This document shows positions 17,637-27,278 of a stretch of 64,000 bases of DNA, one piece after another. Numbering within the stretch: position 1 is the stretch's first letter; every line of letters begins with the position of its first letter. The notes below the pieces were generated by a model. It ran no database searches. It was not told where the DNA came from and was given only the letters and a program-made list of their open reading frames with translations. Location: the NCBI GenBank assembly GCA_052139675.1, contig JBKQWE010000062.1, positions 1 through 64,000 on the forward strand, in the 5' to 3' direction. This DNA is from JBEKCB01 sp052139675 (lineage in GTDB: Bacteria > Planctomycetota > Brocadiia > CAIUPP01). The position numbers and the translations under genes are program-made.

Positions 17637-19109
17637 CTACTTGTTCGGAAGCACCAGGTACGCAGCGTTCTTCCCGCTTCGGACGCGCAACGCGACCATC
17701 GGCAATGAGCGAGCGGCCTGGACGGCGGCATTATATTCGGCCACGTTATGGACTTCCTTGCGCGCGATCTCTTCGATGAGGACGCCGGGCTTGATGCCGG
17801 CCTGCTCAGCCGCCGAATCCGGGGCCACTCCCGCAACGAGCACGCCCTCGTTCATTTTGTATCCCAACTGCGCGGCGATCTCCGGCGTAAGGTCCTGGAC
17901 GGTGATGCCCAGGAAAGCGGCGGCCGGCGCGGCAGGTTTCTCGCCCTCGCCCTCGCCCATCGCAGCCGCAGTCCGCTCGCCCAGAACCACCTCGACTTTC
18001 TGCGTCTTGCCGTCGCGGAGGATTTCGACGGAGACTTTGTCTCCGGGCGCCATGGAGGCGACCGCCTCCTGCACTTCCTGGGGACCTTTCACGGCATGTC
18101 CGGCGATCCGGGTGATGATGTCCCCGTTTTTCAACCCCGCCTTCCCGGCCGGAGAATCGGGGTTGACCTGCGAGATGAGCACGCCTTTGGCGCCGTCGGC
18201 GCCCAGCGATTGAGCCAGCTCGGGCGTCAGCTCCTGAATCCCGATGCCGAGGAACCCGCGCGTGACCTTGCCCTTCGTCCTCAGCGCGGCGAGCACCTTC
18301 TTCGCCGTGTTGCTGGGGATGGCCATGCCGATTCCGGCGAACGCGCCGCTCGGACTCGTGATCGCCGCGTTGATCCCGATGACCTCGCCGCGGATGTTCG
18401 CCAGCGGCCCGCCGCTGTTGCCCGGGTTGATGGCCGCGTCGGTCTGAATCAGGTTCTCGTACGTCGCCAGGCCGATGCGCCGGCCCATGGCGCTGATAAT
18501 GCCGGCCGTCACGGTGTGGTCCAGGCCGAACGGGTTCCCCACCGCGACCACCCAGTCGCCGACTTCCATCTTGCTCGAGTCGCCCAACGTGGCGGCCTGG
18601 AGGCCGGTCGCCTCGATCTTGATCAGCGCCAGGTCCGTATCCGGGTCCGCCCCGATCAGCTTGGCTTCGTACTCGGCCGGGCCGGCCACGAAGAGCTTGA
18701 CCGTGATCTTGCCCGCGCCGTTGACCACGTGATTGTTCGTCAGGATGTATCCGTCCGGATCCACGACCAGGCCGGAGCCGAGCCCGTGCTCGCTGAACTT
18801 CCTGGGGATGTCCTGGCCGAAGAAGCGTTTCATCAGCTCGTCGCCGAACGGGTTGCCCGGCATTTCGGAATACGGCTGCATCGTGACCTCGCGCGTGGTC
18901 TCGACGTGCGCAACGGTCGGCTCGAGCATCTCGCCGACTTGCCGGAAGACCCGCGAGAGGCTCTCGGCGACGGCGATATCCTGCGGCGACGCCGGCGCGG
19001 CCGGCGGATCGCTGGACAAGCCGGCCGACGCCGTGACGCCGATCGCTAATGCGCAGGCGGCCAGCCAAACGATGTGACGCGCTTTCCGGTTCGTATGCTT
19101 GATCATCAT
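17637..19109 (-). CDS. degP: HtrA/DegP-type periplasmic serine protease with two PDZ domains
   Basis: 490 residues. An N-terminal hydrophobic segment (about 12-30) serves as signal peptide. The trypsin-like domain carries H127 (TNNHVV), D159 (DPDTDLAL) and S232 (NPGNSGGP), so the triad is complete. PDZ1 spans about 285-375 (LGIGIQELTPELAQSLG...) and PDZ2 about 395-485, separated by an Ala/Glu/Gly linker. Family members degrade or chaperone misfolded envelope proteins. AAGGA lies about 9 bases before the first of two adjacent ATGs. Expression from a promoter at 19197-19225; monocistronic and convergent with the candidate small RNA. Confidence 0.93.
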   Translation of the reverse strand: MMIKHTNRKARHIVWLAACALAIGVTASAGLSSDPPAAPASPQDIAVAESLSRVFRQVGEMLEPTVAHVETTREVTMQPYSEMPGNPFGDELMKRFFGQDIPRKFSEHGLGSGLVVDPDGYILTNNHVVNGAGKITVKLFVAGPAEYEAKLIGADPDTDLALIKIEATGLQAATLGDSSKMEVGDWVVAVGNPFGLDHTVTAGIISAMGRRIGLATYENLIQTDAAINPGNSGGPLANIRGEVIGINAAITSPSGAFAGIGMAIPSNTAKKVLAALRTKGKVTRGFLGIGIQELTPELAQSLGADGAKGVLISQVNPDSPAGKAGLKNGDIITRIAGHAVKGPQEVQEAVASMAPGDKVSVEILRDGKTQKVEVVLGERTAAAMGEGEGEKPAAPAAAFLGITVQDLTPEIAAQLGYKMNEGVLVAGVAPDSAAEQAGIKPGVLIEEIARKEVHNVAEYNAAVQAARSLPMVALRVRSGKNAAYLVLPNK

Positions 19110-19196
19110 GAGAGCGTTCCTTTCCTCGAGGATTATCTCTGCGGCTTCAGGGCCGGGCGCCCGACGCCCGGAATCGTTCCCGAAGACCCCAATTCG

Positions 19197-19225
19197 AGGC
19201 TACGCCGGACGGCTGTCTTTGTCAA
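19197..19225 (-). promoter_or_regulatory. Sigma70-type promoter of the htrA gene
   Basis: Minus strand TTGACA (19220-19225), 17-base spacer, TAGCCT (19197-19202). The leader of about 80 bases holds a short 7-bp GC hairpin (about 19153-19171). Confidence 0.65.
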
Positions 19226-19254
19226 GGGCATTCCCGAAAAGGCCGGGCGCATGA

Positions 19255-19283
19255 TTGACATCGGCCCGGAATCCACCTAAACT
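19255..19283 (+). promoter_or_regulatory. Sigma70-type promoter of glgB
   Basis: TTGACA (19255-19260), 17-base spacer, TAAACT (19278-19283). Predicted start near 19290, immediately before AAGGAGG at 19292, leaving a leader of only about 20 bases. Confidence 0.75.
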
Positions 19284-19309
19284 GAATTCTTAAGGAGGGC
19301 GCTGATACG

Positions 19310-21214
<1,905 letters not shown>

Positions 21215-21323
21215 GCCGCCGGCAACTGTCCCAAATCACGACAGCACTATAACCAGATACTACACAGGTGTTTACAACACACTGGGTTCGTTTTTTCAAA
21301 TGGTCTTGACCGTAACCAATGCT

Positions 21324-21407
21324 CTCTCGCCAAGCCGCTAAGAGTGCTGAGAGAAACATCATCAGGTTATTTCCGTTCTTTGCGCTCTTTGCGTCTTGGC
21401 GAGAGAA
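21324..21407. repeat. Iterated-word palindrome, CTCTCGCCAAG family
   Basis: CTCTCGCCAAG at 21324-21334 pairs with CTTGGCGAGAG at 21395-21405, and the inner parts repeat AAGAG/GCGCTCTTTGCG words on either side. It sits in the 504-base spacer 21215-21718, which has no supported gene. Confidence 0.75.
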
Positions 21408-21492
21408 TTTCTTTCGCTATGCGAACGTCAATAGCAAAAAACAGCCGTTATTATAACACGCGATTTTCGTCGTGGACCGGGCGGGTGAATTG

Positions 21493-21577
21493 AGTGCGCT
21501 TCGCAGCGGTTTCAGTGCGCTTGGGAGCGGTTTAAGTGCGCTTCGGTGCGCTTCGTAGCGGTTTGAGTGCGCTTTTT
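21493..21577. repeat. Tandem repeat of AGTGCGCTTCG / AGCGGTTT words
   Basis: The words AGTGCGCTT and AGCGGTTT alternate directly for about 85 bases (units near 23 bases, one shortened), ending in a T-run at 21572-21577. There are no spacers between units, so it is not CRISPR-like. Confidence 0.8.
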
Positions 21578-21626
21578 TCGGCGACCTGGATTTGACAGCA
21601 AAGCCAGGATAGCGCCGCGCGCAATC

Positions 21627-21707
21627 GTACTCGTCCTCGTCGTCGTCCTCGTCCTCGGCCGTTCGAAACGGAAATCCGAGGACGAGAGCGAGGACGAGGA
21701 CGATAAA
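21627..21707. repeat. Iterated-word palindrome, CGTCCTCG/CGAGGACG family
   Basis: The left half is built of TCGTCCTCG words and the right half of CGAGGACGA words, pairing over more than 20 bases around a short centre at about 21659-21675. It starts 12 bases beyond the stop of the gamma-subunit gene, so it forms a hairpin at the 3' end of that transcript. Confidence 0.8.
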
Positions 21708-21718
21708 CTGCAACGCGC

Positions 21719-22303
21719 CTATGCGGATCGCTCGGCGAGCTCTTCGCCCTTGTGGAACGCCCGCCGGTTGATGTCGAGGAGGTGCGTCTTGCCCTTGCCG
21801 ATTTGTTCCATCTCGTCGAGCACGGCGGCTGAGGAAACGACTTTCCGCGCGGCGCAGTACGCGCCGAGCATGATGACGTTCGTCACGAGCACCGATCCGA
21901 TCTCGCTCGCTGCCTGCGTCGCCGGGATCGGCAGGCACCGGCCGCGAGCGGCGCGCTCCACCGCCGGGTCGGCTTGCGCCAGCGAGGAATTCAGCAGCAG
22001 CAGCCCGTCGTCGCCGAGCTGGTTCCGGAACTTGTCGTACGAAAGCTGGTTGAAGAGGAACAGCGTGCTGGCTTCCTCTACGGAGGGCGAGTAGATCGGC
22101 TCGTCGGAGATCACGATGTGGCAGTACGCGGTGCCGCCGCGGACCTCGGCGCCATAGCAGGGGAAGTAGGTCACCTCGCGGCCCTCGCGCATCGCGGCGG
22201 AGACGAGGAGCTTGCCCATCGTCATCACGCCCTGGCCGCCGAACCCCGCGATTATGACCCGTTCCGTCACGGCTTCGTCGTGCTCCAATAAGCGGTTATT
22301 CAT
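21719..22303 (-). CDS. 2-oxoacid:ferredoxin oxidoreductase, gamma subunit
   Basis: 194 residues from the ATG at 22303. The family signature VIIAGFGGQGVMTMGKLL is near the start, followed by TYFPCYGAEVRGGTAYCHIVIS and the VLVTNVIMLGAYCA block. Gamma subunits of KOR/VOR/POR enzymes bind CoA-side elements of the complex that oxidatively decarboxylates a 2-oxoacid to acyl-CoA and reduced ferredoxin. A longer frame to 22366 exists, but its extra residues are encoded by the palindrome at 22325-22439, so I reject that start. Last gene of the alpha-beta-gamma operon. Confidence 0.9.
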   Translation of the reverse strand: MNNRLLEHDEAVTERVIIAGFGGQGVMTMGKLLVSAAMREGREVTYFPCYGAEVRGGTAYCHIVISDEPIYSPSVEEASTLFLFNQLSYDKFRNQLGDDGLLLLNSSLAQADPAVERAARGRCLPIPATQAASEIGSVLVTNVIMLGAYCAARKVVSSAAVLDEMEQIGKGKTHLLDINRRAFHKGEELAERSA

Positions 22304-22324
22304 GAGGGAATCGTCGCCGGCGAA

Positions 22325-22439
22325 GTCATTCTGAGCGCAGCGAAGAATCCCACACGCGGAGCGCATTCGAGCCGGCGCGTGTGAGATGCTTCGCCGTTCG
22401 GCCCTGAGCTCACGGCCGAACGGCTTCGCTCAGCATGAC
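22325..22439. repeat. Iterated palindrome, GTCATTCTGAGCG family (copy 1)
   Basis: GTCATTCTGAGCGCAGCGAAG at the left end pairs with CTTCGCTCAGCATGAC at the right. CACACGCG pairs with CGCGTGTG inside, and a separate perfect 11-bp hairpin (GCCGTTCGGCC with GGCCGAACGGC) sits in the right arm. A relative lies at 43328-43412. It separates the beta- and gamma-subunit genes. Confidence 0.8.
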
Positions 22440-22461
22440 AATCTGCCTCATGACTTACGCG

Positions 22462-23202
22462 TTACGTGCTCCAATCCTTGACGATCCCGAGCGGGAAGGT
22501 CTTGACCATCTCCTTCTCGATGAACTCCATCGCCTCCGCCGGAGGCATCCGCCAGTAGGTGGTGCAGGGGCTGAGAATTTCCACGAGGCTGAAGCCTTTT
22601 TTCTGGTCCTGCGTGTCGAAGGCGCGCTCGATCAGGCGCTTGGTCTCGCGGACGCGCTTGGGCGAGGTGATCGTCGTGCGCGCCAGGAACGCCGTGCGCT
22701 CGAGCGTGCTGAGGAGTTCGCAGACGCGGATCGGGCAGCCCTCCGTCAGCGGGTTGCGGCCGAGCGGCGAGGTCGAGGTCTTCATGTTCACCAGCGTCGT
22801 CGGCGCCATCTGGCCGCTGGTCATGCCGTAGACGGCGTTGTTGATGAAGATGATGGTGAAGTTCTCGCCGCGGTTGGCGGCGTGGATCGTCTCGCCCATG
22901 CCGATCGCGGCGAGGTCGCCGTCGCCCTGGTAGGTGAACACGAACTTGTCCGGGTGCGCGCGCTTGATGCCCGTGGCCACCGCCGGAGTCCTGCCGTGCG
23001 CGGCCTCGGTCATATCAATGTCCAGGTAATCGTAGGCGATCACCGCGCAGCCGACCGGCGCGACGCCGATGGTCCGCGCCCGCATGCCGCGCTCGTCGAG
23101 AATTTCCGCCAGGATCCTGTGCGCGATGCCGTGGCCGCATCCCGGGCAGTAATGCGTCTGCACCGGGAGCAGCGTCTTCGGACGGTGATACTGTTTGGCC
23201 AT
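22462..23202 (-). CDS. 2-oxoacid:ferredoxin oxidoreductase, beta (TPP-binding) subunit
   Basis: 246 residues. Cysteines for a [4Fe-4S] cluster are visible in YCPGCGHG, PVGCAVI and LSPCTTY; the TPP/Mg motif is YQGDGDLAAIG...NNAVYGMTSGQM. It carries out decarboxylation of the 2-oxoacid on thiamine pyrophosphate. Lies 151 bases downstream of the alpha subunit, with a CACGAAGG palindrome in the gap. The alpha subunit is of VorB type, so branched-chain 2-oxoacids or 2-oxoglutarate are likely substrates; the choice cannot be made from sequence. Confidence 0.92.
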   Translation of the reverse strand: MAKQYHRPKTLLPVQTHYCPGCGHGIAHRILAEILDERGMRARTIGVAPVGCAVIAYDYLDIDMTEAAHGRTPAVATGIKRAHPDKFVFTYQGDGDLAAIGMGETIHAANRGENFTIIFINNAVYGMTSGQMAPTTLVNMKTSTSPLGRNPLTEGCPIRVCELLSTLERTAFLARTTITSPKRVRETKRLIERAFDTQDQKKGFSLVEILSPCTTYWRMPPAEAMEFIEKEMVKTFPLGIVKDWST

Positions 23203-23235
23203 TACTCACTTCTGCTCAACAAAGACAACGCCCGT

Positions 23236-23334
23236 TTTTCACCACGAAGGGCACGAAGAGCACGAAGGAAAGAATTGAGAACTAAAATATTGCGCCTCCG
23301 TTCTCCGTGACCTTCGTGCCCTTCGTGGTAAAAA
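23236..23334. repeat. Iterated-word palindrome, CACGAAGG family (copy 2)
   Basis: TTCACCACGAAGGGCACGAAG at the left end pairs with CTTCGTGCCCTTCGTGGTAAA at the right. It lies inside an operon, between the alpha- and beta-subunit genes. Confidence 0.85.
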
Positions 23335-23353
23335 TTTCCTCGTGAAAACTGCG

Positions 23354-24415
23354 TCATTTTTTCGCCGCCAGCGACTCGGCGGCCTGGAGCACTTCGGCTG
23401 TGGTCGGTGCGCCGCCGCCGCTGCGGCCGACGAAGCCGACCGGCGCGCGGCCCTCGACGGCCAGGCGCACGTCCTCGACCATCTGCCCGGCGCTCATCTC
23501 GACGACGAGGAATTTCTTGCCGCGCTCCGCCCAGCGGCGGATGACCTCGCCGGGGAACGGCCAGAGCGTGATCGGGCGGATGAGGCCCAGCTTCAGCCCG
23601 CGCTTCTTCGCCATCCGCGCCGTCTCCAGCGACAGGCGCGCCGACGTGCCGTACGCGACTAGGAGGACGTCCGCCTCCTCCGCGTCGCGCTCGTCGTAGC
23701 GGACCTCGCGCCGGCGGATCAGCTCGAATTTCGCCTGGAGATGCTTGCAATGTTCCGCCAGCACGCCGGCAGGAAGGTAGAACGACCGGACGATCCGCCG
23801 CGGCCGGCCGTCGGCGCCGGTCAGCGCCCAATCCTTCGGCGGCAGCTCTCGATGCGGCGGCGCGCGGAACGAGCAAGGCTCCATCATCTGCCCGATCTGC
23901 CCGTCCGCGAGCACCATCACCGGCGTGCGGTAGAGGTCGCCCAGGTCGAACGCCAGCATCACGAACTCCGCGAACTCGTCCACGCTGTACGGCGCGAGCA
24001 CGATGATGTGGTAATCGCCGTGCCCGCCGCCCTTCGTCGCCTGCCAGTAATCGCCCTGCGAGGGTTCGATGTTACCCAGTCCCGGCCCGCCGCGCATGAC
24101 GTTGACGATGACCACGGGCAGCTCGGCCCCGGCGCAATAGCTGATCCCTTCCTGCTTGAGGCTGATGCCGGGGCTGGAGGAGGAAGTCATCGTGCGCCGG
24201 CCGGCCGCCGCCGTGCCGAAGCACATGTTGATCGCCGCGAGCTCGCTCTCGGCCTGGATAAACACGCCACCCGCTTCCGGCATGTGGTGGGCCATGTAGG
24301 CGGTCAGCTCGTTCTGCGGCGTGATGGGGTAGCCGTAGTAGTAGCGGCACCCGGCGCGGATCGCCGCCTCGCCCGCCGCTTCGTTGCCCGTGATCAGGAT
24401 GCGTTCTTCCGGCAC
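23354..24415 (-). CDS. vorB: 2-oxoacid:ferredoxin oxidoreductase, alpha subunit (VorB-like)
   Basis: 353 residues from a GTG start. Features of the pyrimidine-binding chain: GNEAAGEAAIRAGCRYYYGYPITPQNEL, the ESELAAINMCFGTAAAGRRTMTSSSSPG block, GGPGLGNIEPSQGDY and a C-terminal transketolase-like domain (LLVAYGTSARLSLETA, LGLIRPITLWPFP). This pattern matches VorB, annotated as 3-methyl-2-oxobutanoate dehydrogenase, and KorA of the same length. First gene of the operon. The usual ferredoxin-like delta subunit (VorD/KorD), normally just upstream, is missing: the upstream neighbour is mutY, 84 bases away. Confidence 0.9.
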   Translation of the reverse strand: MPEERILITGNEAAGEAAIRAGCRYYYGYPITPQNELTAYMAHHMPEAGGVFIQAESELAAINMCFGTAAAGRRTMTSSSSPGISLKQEGISYCAGAELPVVIVNVMRGGPGLGNIEPSQGDYWQATKGGGHGDYHIIVLAPYSVDEFAEFVMLAFDLGDLYRTPVMVLADGQIGQMMEPCSFRAPPHRELPPKDWALTGADGRPRRIVRSFYLPAGVLAEHCKHLQAKFELIRRREVRYDERDAEEADVLLVAYGTSARLSLETARMAKKRGLKLGLIRPITLWPFPGEVIRRWAERGKKFLVVEMSAGQMVEDVRLAVEGRAPVGFVGRSGGGAPTTAEVLQAAESLAAKK

Positions 24416-24493
24416 GGATATCCCGCTCCGTTTTGTGCCTAGTCGCGAAAGCTCCGCCGCGCATTCGAGACCATGGCGAAACGCGACTACGCA

Positions 24494-24522
24494 ATTATAT
24501 CAGCGCTCCTTTTGCCCTGCAA
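24494..24522 (-). promoter_or_regulatory. Sigma70-type promoter of the VOR/KOR operon
   Basis: Minus strand TTGCAG (24517-24522), 17-base spacer, TATAAT (24494-24499), overlapping the mutY stop codon. The leader begins with TAGTCGCGTTTCGCC, a sequence also found in front of mutY, and TAGTCGCG at 24440-24447 can pair with its complement at 24482-24489. Confidence 0.7.
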
Positions 24523-25639
24523 CGCTGCGAGCGGTTGAGCCGTTTCTAGACGCCATCCGCAACTCGGCGATGACTTTGCGGTTGGCGCTTGGGAAGGCGT
24601 AATGGTCCAGTTCGTCCGGCCTCACCCAGCGCCATTCGGCGCAGCCGAGCGCGCGCGGGACTCCGGAGAGGTACCGGCATTCGTAAACGTGCAGGGTGAT
24701 CCGGAAGTGCGTATAGGCGTGCGGGACGGAGATGAGCGGGCGAACGATTTTCACGCGGATGCCGAGTTCCTCGCGGATTTCGCGCGTCAGGCAGCGTTCG
24801 AGCGATTCGTTCTCCTTTCGCTTGCCGCCGGGGAATTCCCAAAGCCCGCCGAGCAATCCTTCCGGCTTCCGCCGATCAATCAGGATTAGCTTTCCACGCC
24901 GCACCACTCCGGCCGCTACTACGTAATGCGTAGTAGCGCGCCGACGCGAGCGCACGGGAAGGGAGCGCTGCTCGCCGTGCGCCCTGGCGAGGCACCAAAT
25001 CGCGACGGGGCAGACGGTGCAGCGCGGATTTCGCGGGACGCAGACCGTCGCGCCAAGGTCCATGAGCGCCTGGTTGAAATCGCCGGCATGACCAGGCGGG
25101 AGCAATTCTTGCGCCATGTCCCAGAGGTTTCTCTGCGTCCGGCTCTGGCGCGGATTCCGTCGAATGCGGAAGACGCGGCAGAGAACGCGCGCGACGTTGC
25201 CGTCGAGCATCGGCGCGTCGCGGCCGAAGGCGATGCTGCTGATCGCGCCGGCGGTGGACCGGCCGATGCCGGGCAGCTTCATCAACTCCTCCGGCGATTC
25301 CGGCAATCGGCCGCCGCAGTCGGATGAAATGATCTTCGCCGCGCGGTGGAGATTGCGCGCGCGGGCGTAATAGCCGAGTCCTTCCCACGCCTTCATCACC
25401 GCGTCGGCCGGCGCTTGGGCCAGGGCGCGCACGGACGGGAACCGGCGCAGGAAGCGGCGGAAATACGGCTTGACCGTTTCCACCTGCGTCTGTTGCAGCA
25501 TGATCTCGGAGACCCAGACGCGATACGGAGCGCTCGTGCGCCGCCATGGCAGGTCGCGCCGGCGGCGGCCGTACCATTTCAGGAGCGCGCGTCGGATCGT
25601 TCCGCGGATTTCCGGTTCCACTTCAAGTCGCCTTTTCAA
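24500..25639 (-). CDS. mutY: A/G-specific adenine DNA glycosylase
   Basis: 379 residues. Catalytic domain: SEIMLQQTQV with the proton-donating Glu, helix-hairpin-helix LPGIGRSTAGAI, catalytic Asp in MLDGNVARVL, and the [4Fe-4S] motif C-x6-C-x2-C-x5-C (CVPRNPRCTVCPVAIWC). The C-terminal NUDIX-like domain (about 230-360) recognises 8-oxoG: GGLWEFPGGKRKENE and REIREELGI. It removes A mispaired with 8-oxoG. The start is uncertain: a TTG at 25639 has no clear ribosome-binding site, while a GTG six codons later has AAAAGG at suitable spacing. Confidence 0.93.
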   Translation of the reverse strand: MKRRLEVEPEIRGTIRRALLKWYGRRRRDLPWRRTSAPYRVWVSEIMLQQTQVETVKPYFRRFLRRFPSVRALAQAPADAVMKAWEGLGYYARARNLHRAAKIISSDCGGRLPESPEELMKLPGIGRSTAGAISSIAFGRDAPMLDGNVARVLCRVFRIRRNPRQSRTQRNLWDMAQELLPPGHAGDFNQALMDLGATVCVPRNPRCTVCPVAIWCLARAHGEQRSLPVRSRRRATTHYVVAAGVVRRGKLILIDRRKPEGLLGGLWEFPGGKRKENESLERCLTREIREELGIRVKIVRPLISVPHAYTHFRITLHVYECRYLSGVPRALGCAEWRWVRPDELDHYAFPSANRKVIAELRMASRNGSTARSVAGQKER

Positions 25640-25758
25640 CGTCGGCTGGCGGCGAAACCGCGACTATGAAATAATAACATGAACGCGATTTAACGAGAAG
25701 GACGACAGAGGCTTGGAACCGCCGAGCGATGACGCGAGCGGGCGAGCGCCATCTGTCG

Positions 25759-25830
25759 CCGCAGATGAACGCCGATACGAATTAACTTTTTTTGTTCCTC
25801 TTATCTGTGTTCATCGGCGTTCATCGGCGG
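25759..25830. repeat. Palindromic repeat, CCGCAGATGAACGCCGAT family
   Basis: The arm at 25759-25776 pairs with 25813-25830 with one mismatch, and the right arm repeats TTCATCGGCG twice. It lies in the divergent mutY-rimO spacer, just upstream of rimO. Confidence 0.8.
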
Positions 25831-25879
25831 TTTCAATATCTCTTTTGTGTGATTATTAGTTATGCAAGCAGCAGGGAAC

Positions 25880-27199
25880 ATGAAGACCGGTCCTCGCATC
25901 CACCTCGTCACGCTCGGCTGCGCGAAGAACCTGGTGGACTCGGAGCGCATCCTCGGAAGGCTGGCCGTCGCGGGCGCGGTCATCGCGACGACGCCGGACG
26001 AGGCGGACATCCTCATCGTCAACACCTGCGGCTTCATCGCCGCGGCGAAGGAGGAATCCATCCAGGCGGCGCTGCGCCTTTCGCAGTTCAAGCAGGCGGA
26101 CCCGCGCCGGAAACTGATCGTCATGGGCTGCCTGGCCCAGCGCTACGCGCCGTCGCTGCGCCGGCAATTGCCCGAGGTGGACGGGATCTTCGGACTCGGC
26201 GAAGAGGACGCGATCCTCGCCGCGTGCGGCCTGCGACTACAGGATCGCGAAGAGCCCGGGCGGCTTCTTCTGACGCCGCGCCACACGGCCTATCTGCGGA
26301 TCGCCGACGGCTGCGACAACTGCTGCGCGTACTGCGCGATCCCGGCGATCCGCGGCCCGTTCCGAAGCCGGCCCGCCGGGGAGATTCTCAAGGAAGCGCG
26401 CGAGCTGGTCGCTTCCGGCGCGCGCGAGCTGAATGTGATCGGGCAGGACACGACGCTCTACGGCGCGGACCGGCCCGGCTCGCCGCGCATCCATGAGCTG
26501 CTGGCGCTCATCGCCCGGACGCCGCGGCTGCGCTGGCTGCGGTTGCTCTACACGCACCCGGCGCACTTCACGCCGGAGCTCATCGAGGCGTACCGGACGC
26601 TGCCGAAACTGTGCCCGTACGTGGACCTGCCGCTGCAGCACCTGAACGACGACATCCTTCGGCGCATGGGCCGGCGCGTTTCGCACGCGCAGGTGCTCGA
26701 CCTGATCGGCCGCATCCGCGAGCGCGTGCCGGGCGTGGCCATCCGCACCTCGTTCATCGTCGGTTTCCCGGGCGAGACGCGGCGGCAATTCGATGAACTG
26801 CTCGAGAGGGTGCGCGAGCTGCGATTCGACCACCTCGGCGCGTTCGCGTATTCGCGCGAGGAGGGCACGCGCGCGGCCTCGATGCCCGGCCAGCTCTCCG
26901 AGCGGACGAAGGCCCGCCGGCTGGGCGAACTCATGCGCGCGCAGCAGGAGATTGTGCTGCGCCGGAACCGCGCGATGAAGGGGACTGAGTTGGAGGTCGT
27001 CGTCGAGGAGCCGGCGCCCGGTCGGCGCGACCGCTGGATCGCCCGCTCGCGCATGCAGGCGCCGGACGTGGATGGCGTAACGTTCGTCTCGGGAAAGAAC
27101 CTGCACGCCGGCCGGTTCGTCCAAGTGACGGTCACCGGGTCGAGCGGTTACGACCTCATCGCGGAGTGCAAAGTGCAAAATGCAGAGTGCAAAGTGTAA
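25880..27199 (+). CDS. rimO: Ribosomal protein S12 methylthiotransferase
   Basis: 439 residues from the ATG at 25880; an in-frame ATG at 25862 has no ribosome-binding site. UPF0004 domain with cluster cysteines in LGCAKNLVDSE, NTCGFI and MGCLAQRY; radical SAM motif CDNCCAYC; then GQDTTLYG, THPAHF, DLPLQH and the RTSFIVGFPGET block, ending with a TRAM domain. RimO adds a methylthio group to an Asp of ribosomal protein S12. The last dozen residues (AECKVQNAECKV) are read from the left arm of the palindrome at 27164-27278, not from conserved RimO sequence, so the original 3' end has been replaced or extended. Confidence 0.93.
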   Translation: MKTGPRIHLVTLGCAKNLVDSERILGRLAVAGAVIATTPDEADILIVNTCGFIAAAKEESIQAALRLSQFKQADPRRKLIVMGCLAQRYAPSLRRQLPEVDGIFGLGEEDAILAACGLRLQDREEPGRLLLTPRHTAYLRIADGCDNCCAYCAIPAIRGPFRSRPAGEILKEARELVASGARELNVIGQDTTLYGADRPGSPRIHELLALIARTPRLRWLRLLYTHPAHFTPELIEAYRTLPKLCPYVDLPLQHLNDDILRRMGRRVSHAQVLDLIGRIRERVPGVAIRTSFIVGFPGETRRQFDELLERVRELRFDHLGAFAYSREEGTRAASMPGQLSERTKARRLGELMRAQQEIVLRRNRAMKGTELEVVVEEPAPGRRDRWIARSRMQAPDVDGVTFVSGKNLHAGRFVQVTVTGSSGYDLIAECKVQNAECKV

Positions 27200-27278
27200 A
27201 GTGCAAAGTGAACGGCTTTAGCTAATGATGCGCGCCGGGCACTTCTCATTTTTCATTTTGCACTTTGCATTTTCACTG
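27164..27278. repeat. Iterated-word palindrome, AGTGCAAA family, shared by two gene ends
   Basis: The left arm (27164-27210) repeats GTGCAAA-like words five times; the right arm (27240-27278) carries the complement (TTTGCACTTTGCATTTTCAC). The left arm encodes the last residues of RimO on the plus strand and the right arm encodes the last residues (VKMQSAK) of the YfhO-like protein on the minus strand. Positioned like a bidirectional 3'-end hairpin. Confidence 0.85.

Noticed and set aside
21493..21577. Possible CRISPR array
   Set aside because: Repeat units abut without spacers, two words alternate, and no cas gene is present in the window.
22304..22366. N-terminal extension of the gamma subunit (MRSACGILRCAQNDF...)
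   Set aside because: It is translated from the GTCATTCTGAGCG palindrome; the conserved domain begins after the ATG at 22303.
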